From contig CAMDAB010000006.1 of assembly GCA_945888475.1 (NCBI GenBank), positions 1-55,081 on the forward strand: a DNA stretch of 55,081 bases. Reading direction: 5' to 3'. Source of the stretch: Saprospira grandis DSM 2844 (GTDB lineage: Bacteria > Bacteroidota > Bacteroidia > Chitinophagales > Saprospiraceae). The position numbers and the translations under genes were made by a program. Below the pieces are notes generated by a model. The model was given only the letters and a program-made list of their open reading frames with translations, searched no databases and was not told where the DNA came from. This document shows, in pieces, positions 35,389 through 44,446 of the stretch (positions are counted from its first letter, which is position 1; every line of letters starts with the position of its first letter).

Positions 35389-37473
35389 ATGAAAAAGATC
35401 ACTATCTTTCTTCTCTTCTTATGCTGTTCAGTACTTTTATCTGCGCAGATACTCCATGACAACGGTACGCTTGCAGGTGGCTCAGGACTTGGCGGTATGG
35501 TAACACCAGGTATCAATGGTTTTGGCGGCGCTCCCGTTTCGATGCTTGCGCTTCCAGCTACAACTTTGGGTGCGGGGCATCAGATCCTAAATAACAATCG
35601 CGTTGCCGAAGATTTTACAGTAAGTACAACTGCACAGATCGATTCTATTCGTTTTTTCTCCTATCAGACAAGCTCAACGACTACCTCCACTATCAATGAC
35701 CTAAGAGTTAGAATTTTTAATGGCCCGCCAAATGCCGGCGGAACTCTTGTTTATGGAGATACCACTACCAACAGATTGTTCAGCACTTCATTTACAGGCA
35801 TTTACAGGGTTGCCTCAACTGACACACTTGGAGTGGCACGTCCTATTATGTCTTCAAGTATCCGTTTTACAAGCCCTTTGGTTCTTAATGCCGGAACCTA
35901 TTGGATAGAATGGTCACAGGGCGGAACTTTGGCTTCGGGGCCATGGTGTATTGTGCTCAACAGACAGCCAAACCCTGTTACAGGAAATGCCCTTCAGTAT
36001 TTGGGCTCTGTCTGGCAAAATCTGGTAGATGCTGGATCTACTTTACAAATGTCACTTCCTTTTATAGTTTATGGCAGCTGTACCTTTCCGGTCAGTTCAA
36101 ATACAACAAATGCCCTTTGCGGTACCAATAGCGGAACAGCAACAATAACGCCGGGCGGGGGCTCTGCGCCTTACAGCTATCAGTGGAGTAATGGGCAAAC
36201 CACGGCGACTGCACAGGGTTATGGAGCAGGAACACATTCCGTAACGGTAACAGATGCCACTGCATGCAGAAGTGTTTCTTCGGTAACCGTAGCTACATCT
36301 TCCATCACAATTACCGCTACATCGCAAACCACTAACTCGGCCTGCGGTGCTGCTACGGGTACAGCTACTGCTACCCCATCTAACGGTACTGCACCTTATG
36401 TTTATGTATGGAGTAACAGCGCCACTGGTCAAACAGCAAGCGGACTTGCAACAGGCAACTATAGCGTTTTAATCATTGATGCTAATGGCTGTCAGGGACA
36501 GATTGACAATATCATTGTTAGTAATCCCAATCCACCTTTTATTACAATCGACAGTGTTGCTAATGCGCGCTGTTATAACAGCTCAACTGGCTCAGCTACG
36601 GTTACAGGCTCGGGTGGTACTGCGCCCTACAGCTATTTATGGTCGAACGGTGCAAGCGGAAGCAGTGTGGCCAATCTGCCTGCCGATACCTATAACGTTA
36701 CTGTTATCGATGCAAACAACTGCAGCAACATCACTACCCTCAATGTCTTTCAACCCGATTCTTTAAGCGCTTCAACCACAAGCAATGTATCGGTGAGTTG
36801 TAACGGTGATGCCGACGGTGCCTTGAGCATTTCGGTTCTTGGTGGAATCTCTCCTTATACTTATGCCTGGAGCAACGGAGCCAGTGCAGCTATAATTTCA
36901 AACTTAGCAGCCGGAACCTATACTGTAAGCATCAGCGATGCCAATGGTTGTCAGCGGATTTATAGTCAGACAATCAACCAACCAACAGCATTAAATGCTG
37001 CGCTTTCTCCTACAGCTGCCAGCGCGGCAGGTGCTTCAGATGGCTCGGTGAATAATACTGTCAGTGGCGGAACCACACCTTATACATACGCATGGAGCAA
37101 TGGTGCCAGCACACAAAATCTTAGTGGCCTTGCTGCCGGAACCTATACCCTTACGCTAACGGATGCTAACGGATGTACAGTGATAAAGGATGTAACGGTG
37201 GCTGATGGTCCGGTAGCTGTGACATCCTTAGATAAGGAAAATGAACTGACCCTATTCCCGAATCCTGCCGGAGACTTTATTGAAATCCGTTCAGGTGCTG
37301 CTATTGATAAACTATCTTTGAAAAGTCTGAACGGCGCTGAAATCAGAAGCATCCATGCAAATGGCAACAACAGCATTCAGATTGGACTGACAGAACTCAG
37401 CAGCGGTCTTTATTTCCTAACTGTTCAGTTGGAAAACGGCTCCATATCGAACCATAAATTTGTAAAGAAATAA
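35389..37473 (+). CDS. T9SS-exported SprB-repeat protein
   Basis: 694 residues from the ATG at 35389, which starts a signal peptide (MKKITIFLLFLCCSVLLSAQ). The first 220 residues form a beta-rich domain with the DFTVSTTAQIDSIRFFSYQT region. Five SprB-type repeats of about 65-72 residues follow (bases 36085-37205), each with GTAT or SATV, then APYSYxWSNG and TYxVxVxDAxGC. The end is a type A T9SS C-terminal domain: ELTLFPNPAGDFIEI, then LSSGLYFLTVQLENG and NHKFVKK. It should be secreted through the outer membrane and stay on the surface or be released. Adhesion or gliding roles are possible but not shown. Confidence 0.88.
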   Translation: MKKITIFLLFLCCSVLLSAQILHDNGTLAGGSGLGGMVTPGINGFGGAPVSMLALPATTLGAGHQILNNNRVAEDFTVSTTAQIDSIRFFSYQTSSTTTSTINDLRVRIFNGPPNAGGTLVYGDTTTNRLFSTSFTGIYRVASTDTLGVARPIMSSSIRFTSPLVLNAGTYWIEWSQGGTLASGPWCIVLNRQPNPVTGNALQYLGSVWQNLVDAGSTLQMSLPFIVYGSCTFPVSSNTTNALCGTNSGTATITPGGGSAPYSYQWSNGQTTATAQGYGAGTHSVTVTDATACRSVSSVTVATSSITITATSQTTNSACGAATGTATATPSNGTAPYVYVWSNSATGQTASGLATGNYSVLIIDANGCQGQIDNIIVSNPNPPFITIDSVANARCYNSSTGSATVTGSGGTAPYSYLWSNGASGSSVANLPADTYNVTVIDANNCSNITTLNVFQPDSLSASTTSNVSVSCNGDADGALSISVLGGISPYTYAWSNGASAAIISNLAAGTYTVSISDANGCQRIYSQTINQPTALNAALSPTAASAAGASDGSVNNTVSGGTTPYTYAWSNGASTQNLSGLAAGTYTLTLTDANGCTVIKDVTVADGPVAVTSLDKENELTLFPNPAGDFIEIRSGAAIDKLSLKSLNGAEIRSIHANGNNSIQIGLTELSSGLYFLTVQLENGSISNHKFVKK

Positions 37474-37500
37474 GCTATTTTAAATTCAGCTATTTTAAAA

Positions 37501-37535
37501 ATGAGTCCATTCGAAAAATGGGCTCATTTTTTTTG
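37501..37535 (+). terminator. Terminator of the SprB-repeat gene
   Basis: ATGAGTCCATT (37501-37511), loop CGAAA, AATGGGCTCAT (37517-37527), then eight T. One mismatched or wobble pair. Confidence 0.85.
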
Positions 37536-37580
37536 CCTAATATTTACTTTCTAACATCCACTGACTGAGTGGAATCTCCT

Positions 37581-37710
37581 GCATTTTTATATTAAAAACA
37601 AGACATTAAATGCCATTTTTGTCTCTTACAAAAGACATTTTAGCGCTTTTTTGTCTCTTACAAAAGACATTCTAGTGCTTTTTTATCTCCTTTAAAAGAT
37701 AAAAAGCTTT
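37581..37710. repeat. 32-base tandem repeat with hairpins
   Basis: Three units at 37603-37634, 37635-37666 and 37667-37698, preceded by a partial unit from about 37581. Each contains TTTTGTCTCTTACAAAAG or its variant TTTTATCTCCTTTAAAAG; the first two can form TTTTGT-ctctt-ACAAAA. The last unit plus following bases forms a longer GCTTTTTTATC/GATAAAAAGC stem. It lies between two terminators in a 317-base stretch without a gene. Confidence 0.85.
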
Positions 37711-37730
37711 TAAACTAGTCTCAAAAATTA

Positions 37731-37772
37731 AAAAAGCTGCAAAATCAAAAACAGATTTTGCAGCTTTTTTTT
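37731..37772. terminator. Bidirectional terminator before lgt end
   Basis: AAAAAGCTGCAAAATC pairs with GATTTTGCAGCTTTTT around AAAAACA; A-run and T-run on the two sides. It sits 19 bases past the lgt stop and also faces the convergent SprB-repeat gene. Confidence 0.9.
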
Positions 37773-37790
37773 AATAATATCAGGAAGCCA

Positions 37791-38645
37791 CTATTTTTTA
37801 AGCTCGGTGGGTGCAAGAGGCTTGTGCCTGAGGTAAGCAATTGCAATACCAGCAAGGACAAAAGGTATACTCAAAATTTGGCCCATGTTCAATACAGCCT
37901 CTTCAGATATACCTTCATTTATTTTGGTATATTCTAAAATAAATCTAAAAGAGAACATTATAATTAGAAAAATTCCGAAGAGATGACCATGCAGCACTTT
38001 ACCATGCTTTTTGCCATAGTACCAAAACATAAAGGCGAAGGTAGCCAAGTAAGATATAGCCTCATAGAGCTGTGTTGGATGTCTTGGTGCCATTGGGTCG
38101 CCTTCGCTCTCGTCCATCAGTTTGAACTGAAAAGCCCAGGGAAGATTGGTTGGGTCACCAACAATTTCGGAATTCATAAGATTTCCCAAACGGATAAACA
38201 TACCCGCCAATGGAACCACCACCGCCAGCTTATCGAGGTACCAGTAAATCGATTTTTTCTGTCGGTAAGATAATAAAATCAATGCTAAAACGATACCTAC
38301 CGCACCACCATGGCTTGCCAGTCCGCGGAAACCTGTAAATTGAAAGTTTGGTTTAAACTGTACCGGCAAAAATATTTCTAATGGATTTTTAGAAAAGTAT
38401 GCCCAATCGTAAAAAAGACAGTGCCCTAAACGTGCTCCGATGATCGTACCAACCACCACATAAATAAGAAAACTGTCCAAAAGCTTTGGATTTTCTCCTT
38501 CTTTGACAACCAGGCGATGTATGATGGCATAGCCCAAGATAAAGGCCAATGCAAAACACAGTGAATAATATCGGATTTCAAAACTCCCAAGACTAATCAT
38601 GACAGGATCCGGGGCCCAGGGTATATAGTTCAGTATAAAATTCAT
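37791..38645 (-). CDS. lgt: Prolipoprotein diacylglyceryl transferase
   Basis: Attaches diacylglycerol to the lipobox cysteine, the first step in lipoprotein maturation. The 284 residues have seven helices and the Lgt marks GARLGHCLFYDWAYF, GLASHGGAVGIVL (essential His), RLGNLMNSEIVGDPT (Lgt signature with Arg, Asn and Glu) and RHPTQLYEA. All are intact. It would act on the lipoproteins in this window (36-542, ActB, ActE). Confidence 0.95.
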   Translation of the reverse strand: MNFILNYIPWAPDPVMISLGSFEIRYYSLCFALAFILGYAIIHRLVVKEGENPKLLDSFLIYVVVGTIIGARLGHCLFYDWAYFSKNPLEIFLPVQFKPNFQFTGFRGLASHGGAVGIVLALILLSYRQKKSIYWYLDKLAVVVPLAGMFIRLGNLMNSEIVGDPTNLPWAFQFKLMDESEGDPMAPRHPTQLYEAISYLATFAFMFWYYGKKHGKVLHGHLFGIFLIIMFSFRFILEYTKINEGISEEAVLNMGQILSIPFVLAGIAIAYLRHKPLAPTELKK

Positions 38646-38779
38646 AATGATTTTAGAGGGCTAAATTTTGCAGTTAACAAGATTGTACGCTGCGAAATTA
38701 TCAATTTTTTTCGGTACGCAGAAAAAAGGACCATAATTTAGGTCAATTTAAATATCTGTTGTTCTAATGGTATAACAAA

Positions 38780-39985
38780 TTATAATCTTTCAATGATTGT
38801 GGCAATACCCATACCTCCGCCAATACAAAGCGTTATCAAGGCGGTACTTAAACCTCTGCGTTCCAGTTCGTCGAGCGCGGTGCCCAAGAGCATGCAACCT
38901 GTTGCGCCAAGGGGATGCCCTAGTGCAATAGCACCACCGTTTACATTTACCTTATCATGATGGACCGACATATCCTCCATGAATCGTAAAACCACTGCTG
39001 CGAAAGCCTCATTTACCTCGAAAAGGTCGATATCGGATATATTCATGCCTGCTTTTTTAAGGGCAAGTTTCGAAGCAGGGGCTGGCCCCACAAGCATCAT
39101 AGTGGGATCGGTTCCGTAAGTTGCTAGCATCCGAATTCTTGCCCGTGGCCTAATGCCCATTTTTTCTCCAGCGCCTTTACTGCCAATAAGCGCAAGTGCT
39201 GCCCCATCTACAATAGCGGAGGAATTGCCTGCATGGTGTACGTGGTTTATTTTTTCTACCTCAGGATAACGATCCAGCGCCACCGAATCGAATCCGCCAA
39301 ACTCGCCTATGCCTGCAAAAGCAGGTTCGAGTTTAGAAAGGGCTTCCAAAGTTGTATCGGGACGAGGATTTTCATCTCTTTCCAGGACCGTAAAACCATT
39401 TAGATCTTTGACCGGAACGACCGAATTGGCAAAAAATCCGTTTTTAAGTGCATTGGCAGCGCGCTGTTGCGAAGCCAGGGCAAATCTATCGACATCTTCG
39501 CGGCTATACCCATATTTGGTAGCTATCAGATCGGCCGAGATACCCTGTGGCACAAAATGACCTTTTAATGCGACTGTAGGGTCCATAGCAATTGCGCCTC
39601 CATCGCTGCCCATCTGTACGCGTGACATCGATTCTACGCCGCCTGCCAATATAAGGTTTGAATAACCCGAAGCAATATAAGCAGCTGCCTGATTGACTGC
39701 CTCAAGACCCGATCCACAAAAACGGTTTAGACTTACTCCACAGAGATGTTCGCCATAGCCGCTGTGCTGTGCAGAAGTTTTGGCGATATTGCCTCCCTGA
39801 TCCATAATGGGTGTAACGCAACCCAAAATCATATCTTCTACCAAACCCGTATCGAGCGGCAATCGGTTTTTCTGCGCATCTGTAAGCGTGACAATCAACT
39901 GCGTGGGTGTAGTGCCTATGAGCGCTCCTTTTTTATTACCGCGTCCGCGAGGAGTTCTAATGCTGTCGTAAATATAAGCTTCCAT
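38780..39985 (-). CDS. Acetyl-CoA acyltransferase (thiolase)
   Basis: 401 residues of the thiolase family: [14 protein letters not shown] with the acyl-accepting Cys 90, [17 protein letters not shown] with the catalytic His, and [12 protein letters not shown] with the second Cys. It cleaves 3-ketoacyl-CoA or condenses acetyl-CoA; a FadA- or AtoB-like role cannot be separated by sequence alone. Monocistronic as far as seen, divergent from the SMI1-like gene. Confidence 0.93.
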   Translation of the reverse strand: MEAYIYDSIRTPRGRGNKKGALIGTTPTQLIVTLTDAQKNRLPLDTGLVEDMILGCVTPIMDQGGNIAKTSAQHSGYGEHLCGVSLNRFCGSGLEAVNQAAAYIASGYSNLILAGGVESMSRVQMGSDGGAIAMDPTVALKGHFVPQGISADLIATKYGYSREDVDRFALASQQRAANALKNGFFANSVVPVKDLNGFTVLERDENPRPDTTLEALSKLEPAFAGIGEFGGFDSVALDRYPEVEKINHVHHAGNSSAIVDGAALALIGSKGAGEKMGIRPRARIRMLATYGTDPTMMLVGPAPASKLALKKAGMNISDIDLFEVNEAFAAVVLRFMEDMSVHHDKVNVNGGAIALGHPLGATGCMLLGTALDELERRGLSTALITLCIGGGMGIATIIERL

Positions 39986-40081
39986 CTTTTTTTGATATTG
40001 ATTGAAATTGGGGTAAATTCAAAAAGCAAAACAATTAGAAATTCAAAAATACAGCAAATTTATGTGACTGTTGAAATCAAA

Positions 40082-40113
40082 TTGGCAAATTTGAAAAATA
40101 AGCACTAATTTTG
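40082..40113 (+). promoter_or_regulatory. Promoter for the SMI1-like/panC operon
   Basis: TTG (40082-40084), 21 bases, TAATTTTG (40106-40113); the TTG start of the next gene is 39 bases downstream. Confidence 0.5.
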
Positions 40114-40151
40114 AAAATCTGTTGAAAATATCTTAAATCTGGATACTAGAA

Positions 40152-40949
40152 TTGGAACATTCGGAAAAAATTATCGACCTACTGCGTAGCGGAGGTGAAT
40201 TAAATATTGAACTGTCTTATCATCTGGCCAAATCACAAGAGGCCGGCTCAGAATTTTATTATCTCCTGCGGTTTGGCAGAATGCTGGACTATTTGCGCAG
40301 CTTTCAGAATATCGAAATCATTGAGTTTGATTTTAAAGCGCCAAATCCTGAAAAAATTGAGAATACAGAATTCAATATTGGGATGCCGCTCGATAAAGCA
40401 TTAAAAAGATTTTATAGCCAATGTAACGGAATGTCGATTCAATGGCGTTTTATAAACCCAGATAAAATTAAAAAGCTGTTTGACATAGATGGGATGTTCA
40501 AAATTCCAGGCATTGAGGAGCTTTACGGAAGTAAGCCATCTACAAATATAGTAAATAATTCCTCAATTGTTTTGTACGGCACTGAAATCAGTAAAGAAGA
40601 AATTCGTAAGTATTTTCTTAAATTTGAAGAAAATATTGATTTTGAAGTTCTTGCTTTTACGGGATCTGGTTTTAAACCCAATCCTTTACTGTTTATTAGC
40701 GATGAATCGGCTAACTATTTTTTCGATTCCAGGACAATTCATATTCCTGCTTATATCGAATTGCTTTTTCATTGTTGCGGTAGCATTGAGGCTAGGGAAA
40801 AACTACTGAGAAAACACAAGGGTTACAAACTTCCAATTGCCCTGCTCGATTCCGATTGGTTCGAAAAACACCATCAGCCCGATTTCAGCACCTATCCACC
40901 CACCTATTTTTATCCTGAAACCCGTTTTTATAAAAATGTGGAGTTTTAA
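40152..40949 (+). CDS. SMI1/KNR4-like protein of unknown function
   Basis: 265 residues, no signal peptide. LKRFYSQCNGMSIQWRF matches the SMI1/KNR4 or SUKH landmark (L..FY...NG....W). After an acidic middle (PGIEELYGSK), the C-terminal half has LLFISDESANYFFDS, as in the latter part of SUKH folds, and a Tyr/Pro-rich tail STYPPTYFYPETRFYK. SUKH proteins are often immunity proteins, but no toxin gene is adjacent; the downstream partner is panC, 19 bases away. The start is read as TTG at 40152 because no ATG lies near the front. Confidence 0.55.
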   Translation: MEHSEKIIDLLRSGGELNIELSYHLAKSQEAGSEFYYLLRFGRMLDYLRSFQNIEIIEFDFKAPNPEKIENTEFNIGMPLDKALKRFYSQCNGMSIQWRFINPDKIKKLFDIDGMFKIPGIEELYGSKPSTNIVNNSSIVLYGTEISKEEIRKYFLKFEENIDFEVLAFTGSGFKPNPLLFISDESANYFFDSRTIHIPAYIELLFHCCGSIEAREKLLRKHKGYKLPIALLDSDWFEKHHQPDFSTYPPTYFYPETRFYKNVEF

Positions 40950-40968
40950 ATGAACTTAAATTATCAAA

Positions 40969-41829
40969 ATGGAAATATTTAATACCGTATCAACTTTACA
41001 ACAGCATCTTTATCAACTGACAAGGTCTGGAAAAAAAATTGGATTTGTACCCACAATGGGCGCTTTGCACGAGGGACACCTTACGCTGATACTTGATGCA
41101 ATGGAAGAAAACGACATCGTGGTTTGCTCTATTTTTGTAAATCCAACACAATTTAACGACCCAAATGATCTGAAAAAATATCCCCGACCCATCGAAAAAG
41201 ATACACAGATGCTGGAATCTGTTGGCTGCCATGTTTTGTTTTTACCCGAAGTGGAAGAGATCTATCCGGCCGGACTTGTTGAACCCGAATTTGACCTGAA
41301 TGGACTCGACACGCCAATGGAAGGTGCAAAGCGTCCCGGCCACTTCAAGGGAGTTGTGCGCGTGGTTTATCGCCTGCTCGATATTGTGAAACCAGACAGT
41401 TTGTATATGGGGCAGAAAGATTTTCAGCAATACTCTATTATTGCACAAATGCTAAGGCAGCTCAACTCAGGAATTCGCCTGGTGATGGTGCCAATAGTAA
41501 GAGAGATCGACGGTTTGGCAATGAGTTCGCGAAATGTAAGGCTCAGTAAAGAAGGAAGGGCACATGCCCCTATATTACACAAAGTGTTGCAGGAGGTAGA
41601 ATATTATGTCAACAGTCAGCCATTCCCAATTCCTCATAAAGCAACAGAACTTGCTTTTGATCTATTTAAACAACATGGCATTGAACAGATAGATTATTTC
41701 GAGATTGTTGATGGAAATTCGCTCAAAACGCTGCACAGTTTCGAAGACAGCCACTTTGCAGTCGTTTGTGCCGTTATAGTCATTGACGGAGTTAGATTAT
41801 TGGACAATGTTATACTTTTTGAGAAATGA
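40969..41829 (+). CDS. panC: Pantothenate synthetase
   Basis: Joins pantoate and beta-alanine using ATP. The 286 residues carry FVPTMGALHEGH (26-37, HIGH-like), SIFVNPTQFNDPNDLKKYPR, LYMGQKDFQQYSII and MSSRNVRLS. Length and motifs are standard. Its stop overlaps the ATG of the LRR gene (ATGA at 41826), which implies coupled translation. Confidence 0.97.
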   Translation: MEIFNTVSTLQQHLYQLTRSGKKIGFVPTMGALHEGHLTLILDAMEENDIVVCSIFVNPTQFNDPNDLKKYPRPIEKDTQMLESVGCHVLFLPEVEEIYPAGLVEPEFDLNGLDTPMEGAKRPGHFKGVVRVVYRLLDIVKPDSLYMGQKDFQQYSIIAQMLRQLNSGIRLVMVPIVREIDGLAMSSRNVRLSKEGRAHAPILHKVLQEVEYYVNSQPFPIPHKATELAFDLFKQHGIEQIDYFEIVDGNSLKTLHSFEDSHFAVVCAVIVIDGVRLLDNVILFEK

Positions 41830-42572
41830 TAGAAAATCTCGAACTAGAAAAAAGGGGTATTATCACACTCATAGAGTCCTGGAACAATGATAATATTAAT
41901 CTTGCCCTTGAAATTTTGAAAGGTAATTCCGATTTACACAAAGTTGTAAAAGAACATTACAAGGACTTGCTCAAAGTCATTTTCTCCAGGGTGGTTTTGG
42001 ATGATTTTATTAATTTTCCACAAAAACTGGCCCATGAAATCAGGGCAAATAAACCACTGCCACGACTAAAATTAGTTGAGGAGATTTTGCCGCAGGTGCC
42101 GATTAGCCGTTTGAGTCTATCGACCATGAATATTGAATTTGTTCCCTGGTGGGTTATCAGGATGACGCAACTTAAAGAACTTGATTTGTCATCAAATAAC
42201 ATCAGGGCACTGCCTCCAGAAATAAAACTATTGAAAGACCTGGAGGTATTAAACCTGAATCACAACCTTCTGAAGGAATTGCCTCAGGAAATCGGGGAAA
42301 TGGAAAATTTAGAAAAACTCCAGCTCGATTTCAATTTTATCGAGGCTATTCCCGAAAAATTGGGCATGTTACACAATTTGAAATGGCTTTGCCTCGAGGC
42401 CAATAATATTGAACTGCTGCCTAAGTCATTGGCCGGAACCGATAAAATCACAGGACTTAGCTCGCTCTTATGGCTTAGCATCGAAAAAACACCCTTAGGT
42501 GATAGGTTCAATATAAAAGGTGGAAAATACCTAAGCATTAAAGATGAACTATTTTTAAAACTTTTGGGCTAA
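41826..42572 (+). CDS. Leucine-rich repeat protein
   Basis: 248 residues. The first 100 are helical and unlike known domains; residues about 108-215 are four or five LRRs of the LDLSSNNIRALPPEI, LNLNHNLLKELPQEI, LQLDFNFIEAIPEKL and LCLEANNIELLPKSL type (23-residue SHOC2-like). No signal peptide or membrane segment. Translation is coupled to panC by ATGA overlap, which is unexpected for a scaffold protein. Function unknown. Confidence 0.85.
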   Translation: MIENLELEKRGIITLIESWNNDNINLALEILKGNSDLHKVVKEHYKDLLKVIFSRVVLDDFINFPQKLAHEIRANKPLPRLKLVEEILPQVPISRLSLSTMNIEFVPWWVIRMTQLKELDLSSNNIRALPPEIKLLKDLEVLNLNHNLLKELPQEIGEMENLEKLQLDFNFIEAIPEKLGMLHNLKWLCLEANNIELLPKSLAGTDKITGLSSLLWLSIEKTPLGDRFNIKGGKYLSIKDELFLKLLG

Positions 42573-42585
42573 ATTTTAAAAAAAT

Positions 42586-43833
42586 ATGGTAAATTTTGAA
42601 CGTTTTGTACTGAGCAACGGGCTTAGATTGCTGTTTCATCCCGATCCTACAACACCAATGGCAACGGTATGTATCACCTATAACACGGGCACTAAGAATG
42701 AAGACCCCGACAAAACAGGGTTTGCTCATTTATTCGAACACCTTATGTTTTCCGGTTCTAAAAATGCTCCAAATTTTGACGATATTATCCAAAATGCAGG
42801 CGGCGAAAATAATGCCTTTACAAATCAGGATATGACTGTATATTATGACATTGTGCCGCTCGACAACCTCGAAACAGCTATTTGGATTGAAGCAGACCGA
42901 ATGCAAAATTTAAAGCTTACACAAAAATCGCTCAACAGAGAACGCAAAGTAGTTGTGGAAGAATTTAAAGAGACCTGCGTGGATGAACCCTATGGTGATA
43001 TCTGGCATCATATAGGTCCGCTACTGTACAAAGACCACCCATACAGCGTGCCTACTATCGGAAAAGAAATCAGCCATATCGAAAATGCAGTACTCGCCGA
43101 CATTGAATCTTTTTACAGAAATTTTTACTGCCCTTCCAATGCCATAGTAACCGTGAGTGCTAATATTTCAGCTCCTGAAGTTTATAAGCTTGTTGAAAAG
43201 TATTTTGGCGAAATTCCGGCAGGCAATCCTCGTTTAGGAAAAATCCCCGAAGAACGAAAACAAGCAACTCCACGCAGTTTAACTGTTGAATCGAAGGTGC
43301 CTACACCGGCAATTTTTATGATTTTTCATTCCGCAGCGCGAAAGACCGATGAATATTACCACGATGAAGTATTATCGGATATTTTGGGAGAGGGTGAAGC
43401 CTCTTTGATTTATAAAAAACTGGTTAAGGAAAAAGAAATTTTCTCGGAAGCCGATGTTTACATAACTGGTACAATTGATCCTGGGCTTTTTATCCTTGAA
43501 GGGAAGTTGAATGAACAGATTAGTTTTGAGACAGCAGAAAGAGCACTCTGGGAAATGCTCGAGGAACTGAAATCGAAACCCCTGGCAGAAAAAGAACTGC
43601 TCAGACTTCAAAATCGTATTGAACATAATCTAGAATTTGCCGAAGTTACTGCTTTTCATAAGGCGGTAAACCTTGGTTATTATGAATTATTGGGCAATGC
43701 CGCATGGATCAATGAAGAGGGCACAAAGTACCACAATATTAGCGTAAAAGACTTACAAAGCAGAGCGCTTGAGCTATTCGATCCAAACAAAGTTTCAACG
43801 ATTTATTACCGTTCAAATGATGCAAAGCGTTAA
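42586..43833 (+). CDS. M16 family zinc peptidase
   Basis: 415 residues. FAHLFEHLMFSGS contains the inverted zinc motif HxxEH, and ERKVVVEEFKE supplies the downstream glutamate ligand, so this is an active-type half. YCPSNAIVTVSANIS marks the next conserved strand. It would be cytoplasmic or periplasmic without a recognised signal peptide at this start. M16 peptidases often occur as an active/inactive pair; no partner follows. It is 13 bases after the LRR gene, in the same run as panC. Confidence 0.93.
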   Translation: MVNFERFVLSNGLRLLFHPDPTTPMATVCITYNTGTKNEDPDKTGFAHLFEHLMFSGSKNAPNFDDIIQNAGGENNAFTNQDMTVYYDIVPLDNLETAIWIEADRMQNLKLTQKSLNRERKVVVEEFKETCVDEPYGDIWHHIGPLLYKDHPYSVPTIGKEISHIENAVLADIESFYRNFYCPSNAIVTVSANISAPEVYKLVEKYFGEIPAGNPRLGKIPEERKQATPRSLTVESKVPTPAIFMIFHSAARKTDEYYHDEVLSDILGEGEASLIYKKLVKEKEIFSEADVYITGTIDPGLFILEGKLNEQISFETAERALWEMLEELKSKPLAEKELLRLQNRIEHNLEFAEVTAFHKAVNLGYYELLGNAAWINEEGTKYHNISVKDLQSRALELFDPNKVSTIYYRSNDAKR

Positions 43834-43952
43834 AATTTTCTTTTATTTAAAATATAGCCTCTAATAATTAATTATTTCATCTGAATTTTTTATACTTTTG
43901 TGCTTTCAATTTAGATTTGTAAAAAATTCCGTAATTTTAAATAATACAAAAT

Positions 43953-44174
43953 ATGAGCCCACTGTTTTTGATTTTAGGAATGCCCGGAGGATCAGAGTGG
44001 CTGTTGATTTTCTTCGCAGTACTTTTATTATTTGGCGGAAAAAAAATTCCTGAACTGATGCGTGGCGTCGGTCGTGGTATTCGCGAGTTTAACGATGCGC
44101 GCAATAAAGTTTCTACCGAAATCGAAGAAGGAGTCAACAATAAAGAAAAGAAAGAATTGGAAAAAACCAATTAA
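43953..44174 (+). CDS. tatA: Sec-independent translocase subunit TatA
   Basis: 73 residues: a short periplasmic start, one membrane helix (WLLIFFAVLLLFGG) and the amphipathic GGKKIPELMRGVGRGIREF helix typical of TatA/TatE, then a charged tail. It would carry folded Tat substrates such as the ActB precursor. tatC is not in the window. A perfect palindromic terminator follows. Confidence 0.93.
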   Translation: MSPLFLILGMPGGSEWLLIFFAVLLLFGGKKIPELMRGVGRGIREFNDARNKVSTEIEEGVNNKEKKELEKTN

Positions 44175-44196
44175 TATTTTTTAGTATTTGAATCAA

Positions 44197-44236
44197 TAAA
44201 ACAGTCTATATCTTAAGATATAGACTGTTTTATTTT
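44197..44236. terminator. Perfect palindromic terminator after tatA
   Basis: ATAAAACAGTCTATATCTT and its exact complement meet at the centre (44214-44215) with no loop mismatches, then a T-run on the plus side. It can act in both directions. Confidence 0.85.
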
Positions 44237-44254
44237 TTAAAATACTGCTCCCGA

Positions 44255-44282
44255 TTGATTCACTGCATTTTACATATCTTTG
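44255..44282 (+). promoter_or_regulatory. Possible promoter for the lytic transglycosylase gene
   Basis: TTG (44255-44257), 17 bases, TATCTTTG (44275-44282). The -7 box is a perfect match; spacing is slightly short. The ATG at 44447 is about 165 bases further on, giving a long leader. Confidence 0.45.
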
Positions 44283-44446
44283 CTTTTTAACACTAATTAA
44301 CAGAAAAATAAATAATTTTTCTTAATTTTACGGCTGACCTAGACCGTACAGCATCAGAAAAATACATACAAAGTGCTGTATTTGAGTTGTTTATACAAAG
44401 AAAAACTGAATTCTCCGCATTTGCGGTTATAAAAAAACATACGATT

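Noticed and set aside
36097..36432. Minus-strand Cys/Arg-rich open frame inside the SprB-repeat gene
   Set aside because: Composition reflects the repeat codons of the plus-strand gene; no independent support.
37603..37698. Three 32-base direct repeats considered as a CRISPR array
   Set aside because: The units are contiguous without spacers, and there are no cas genes.
40152..40949. SMI1-like protein considered as an immunity protein of a toxin system
   Set aside because: No toxin gene is adjacent and its operon partner is panC.
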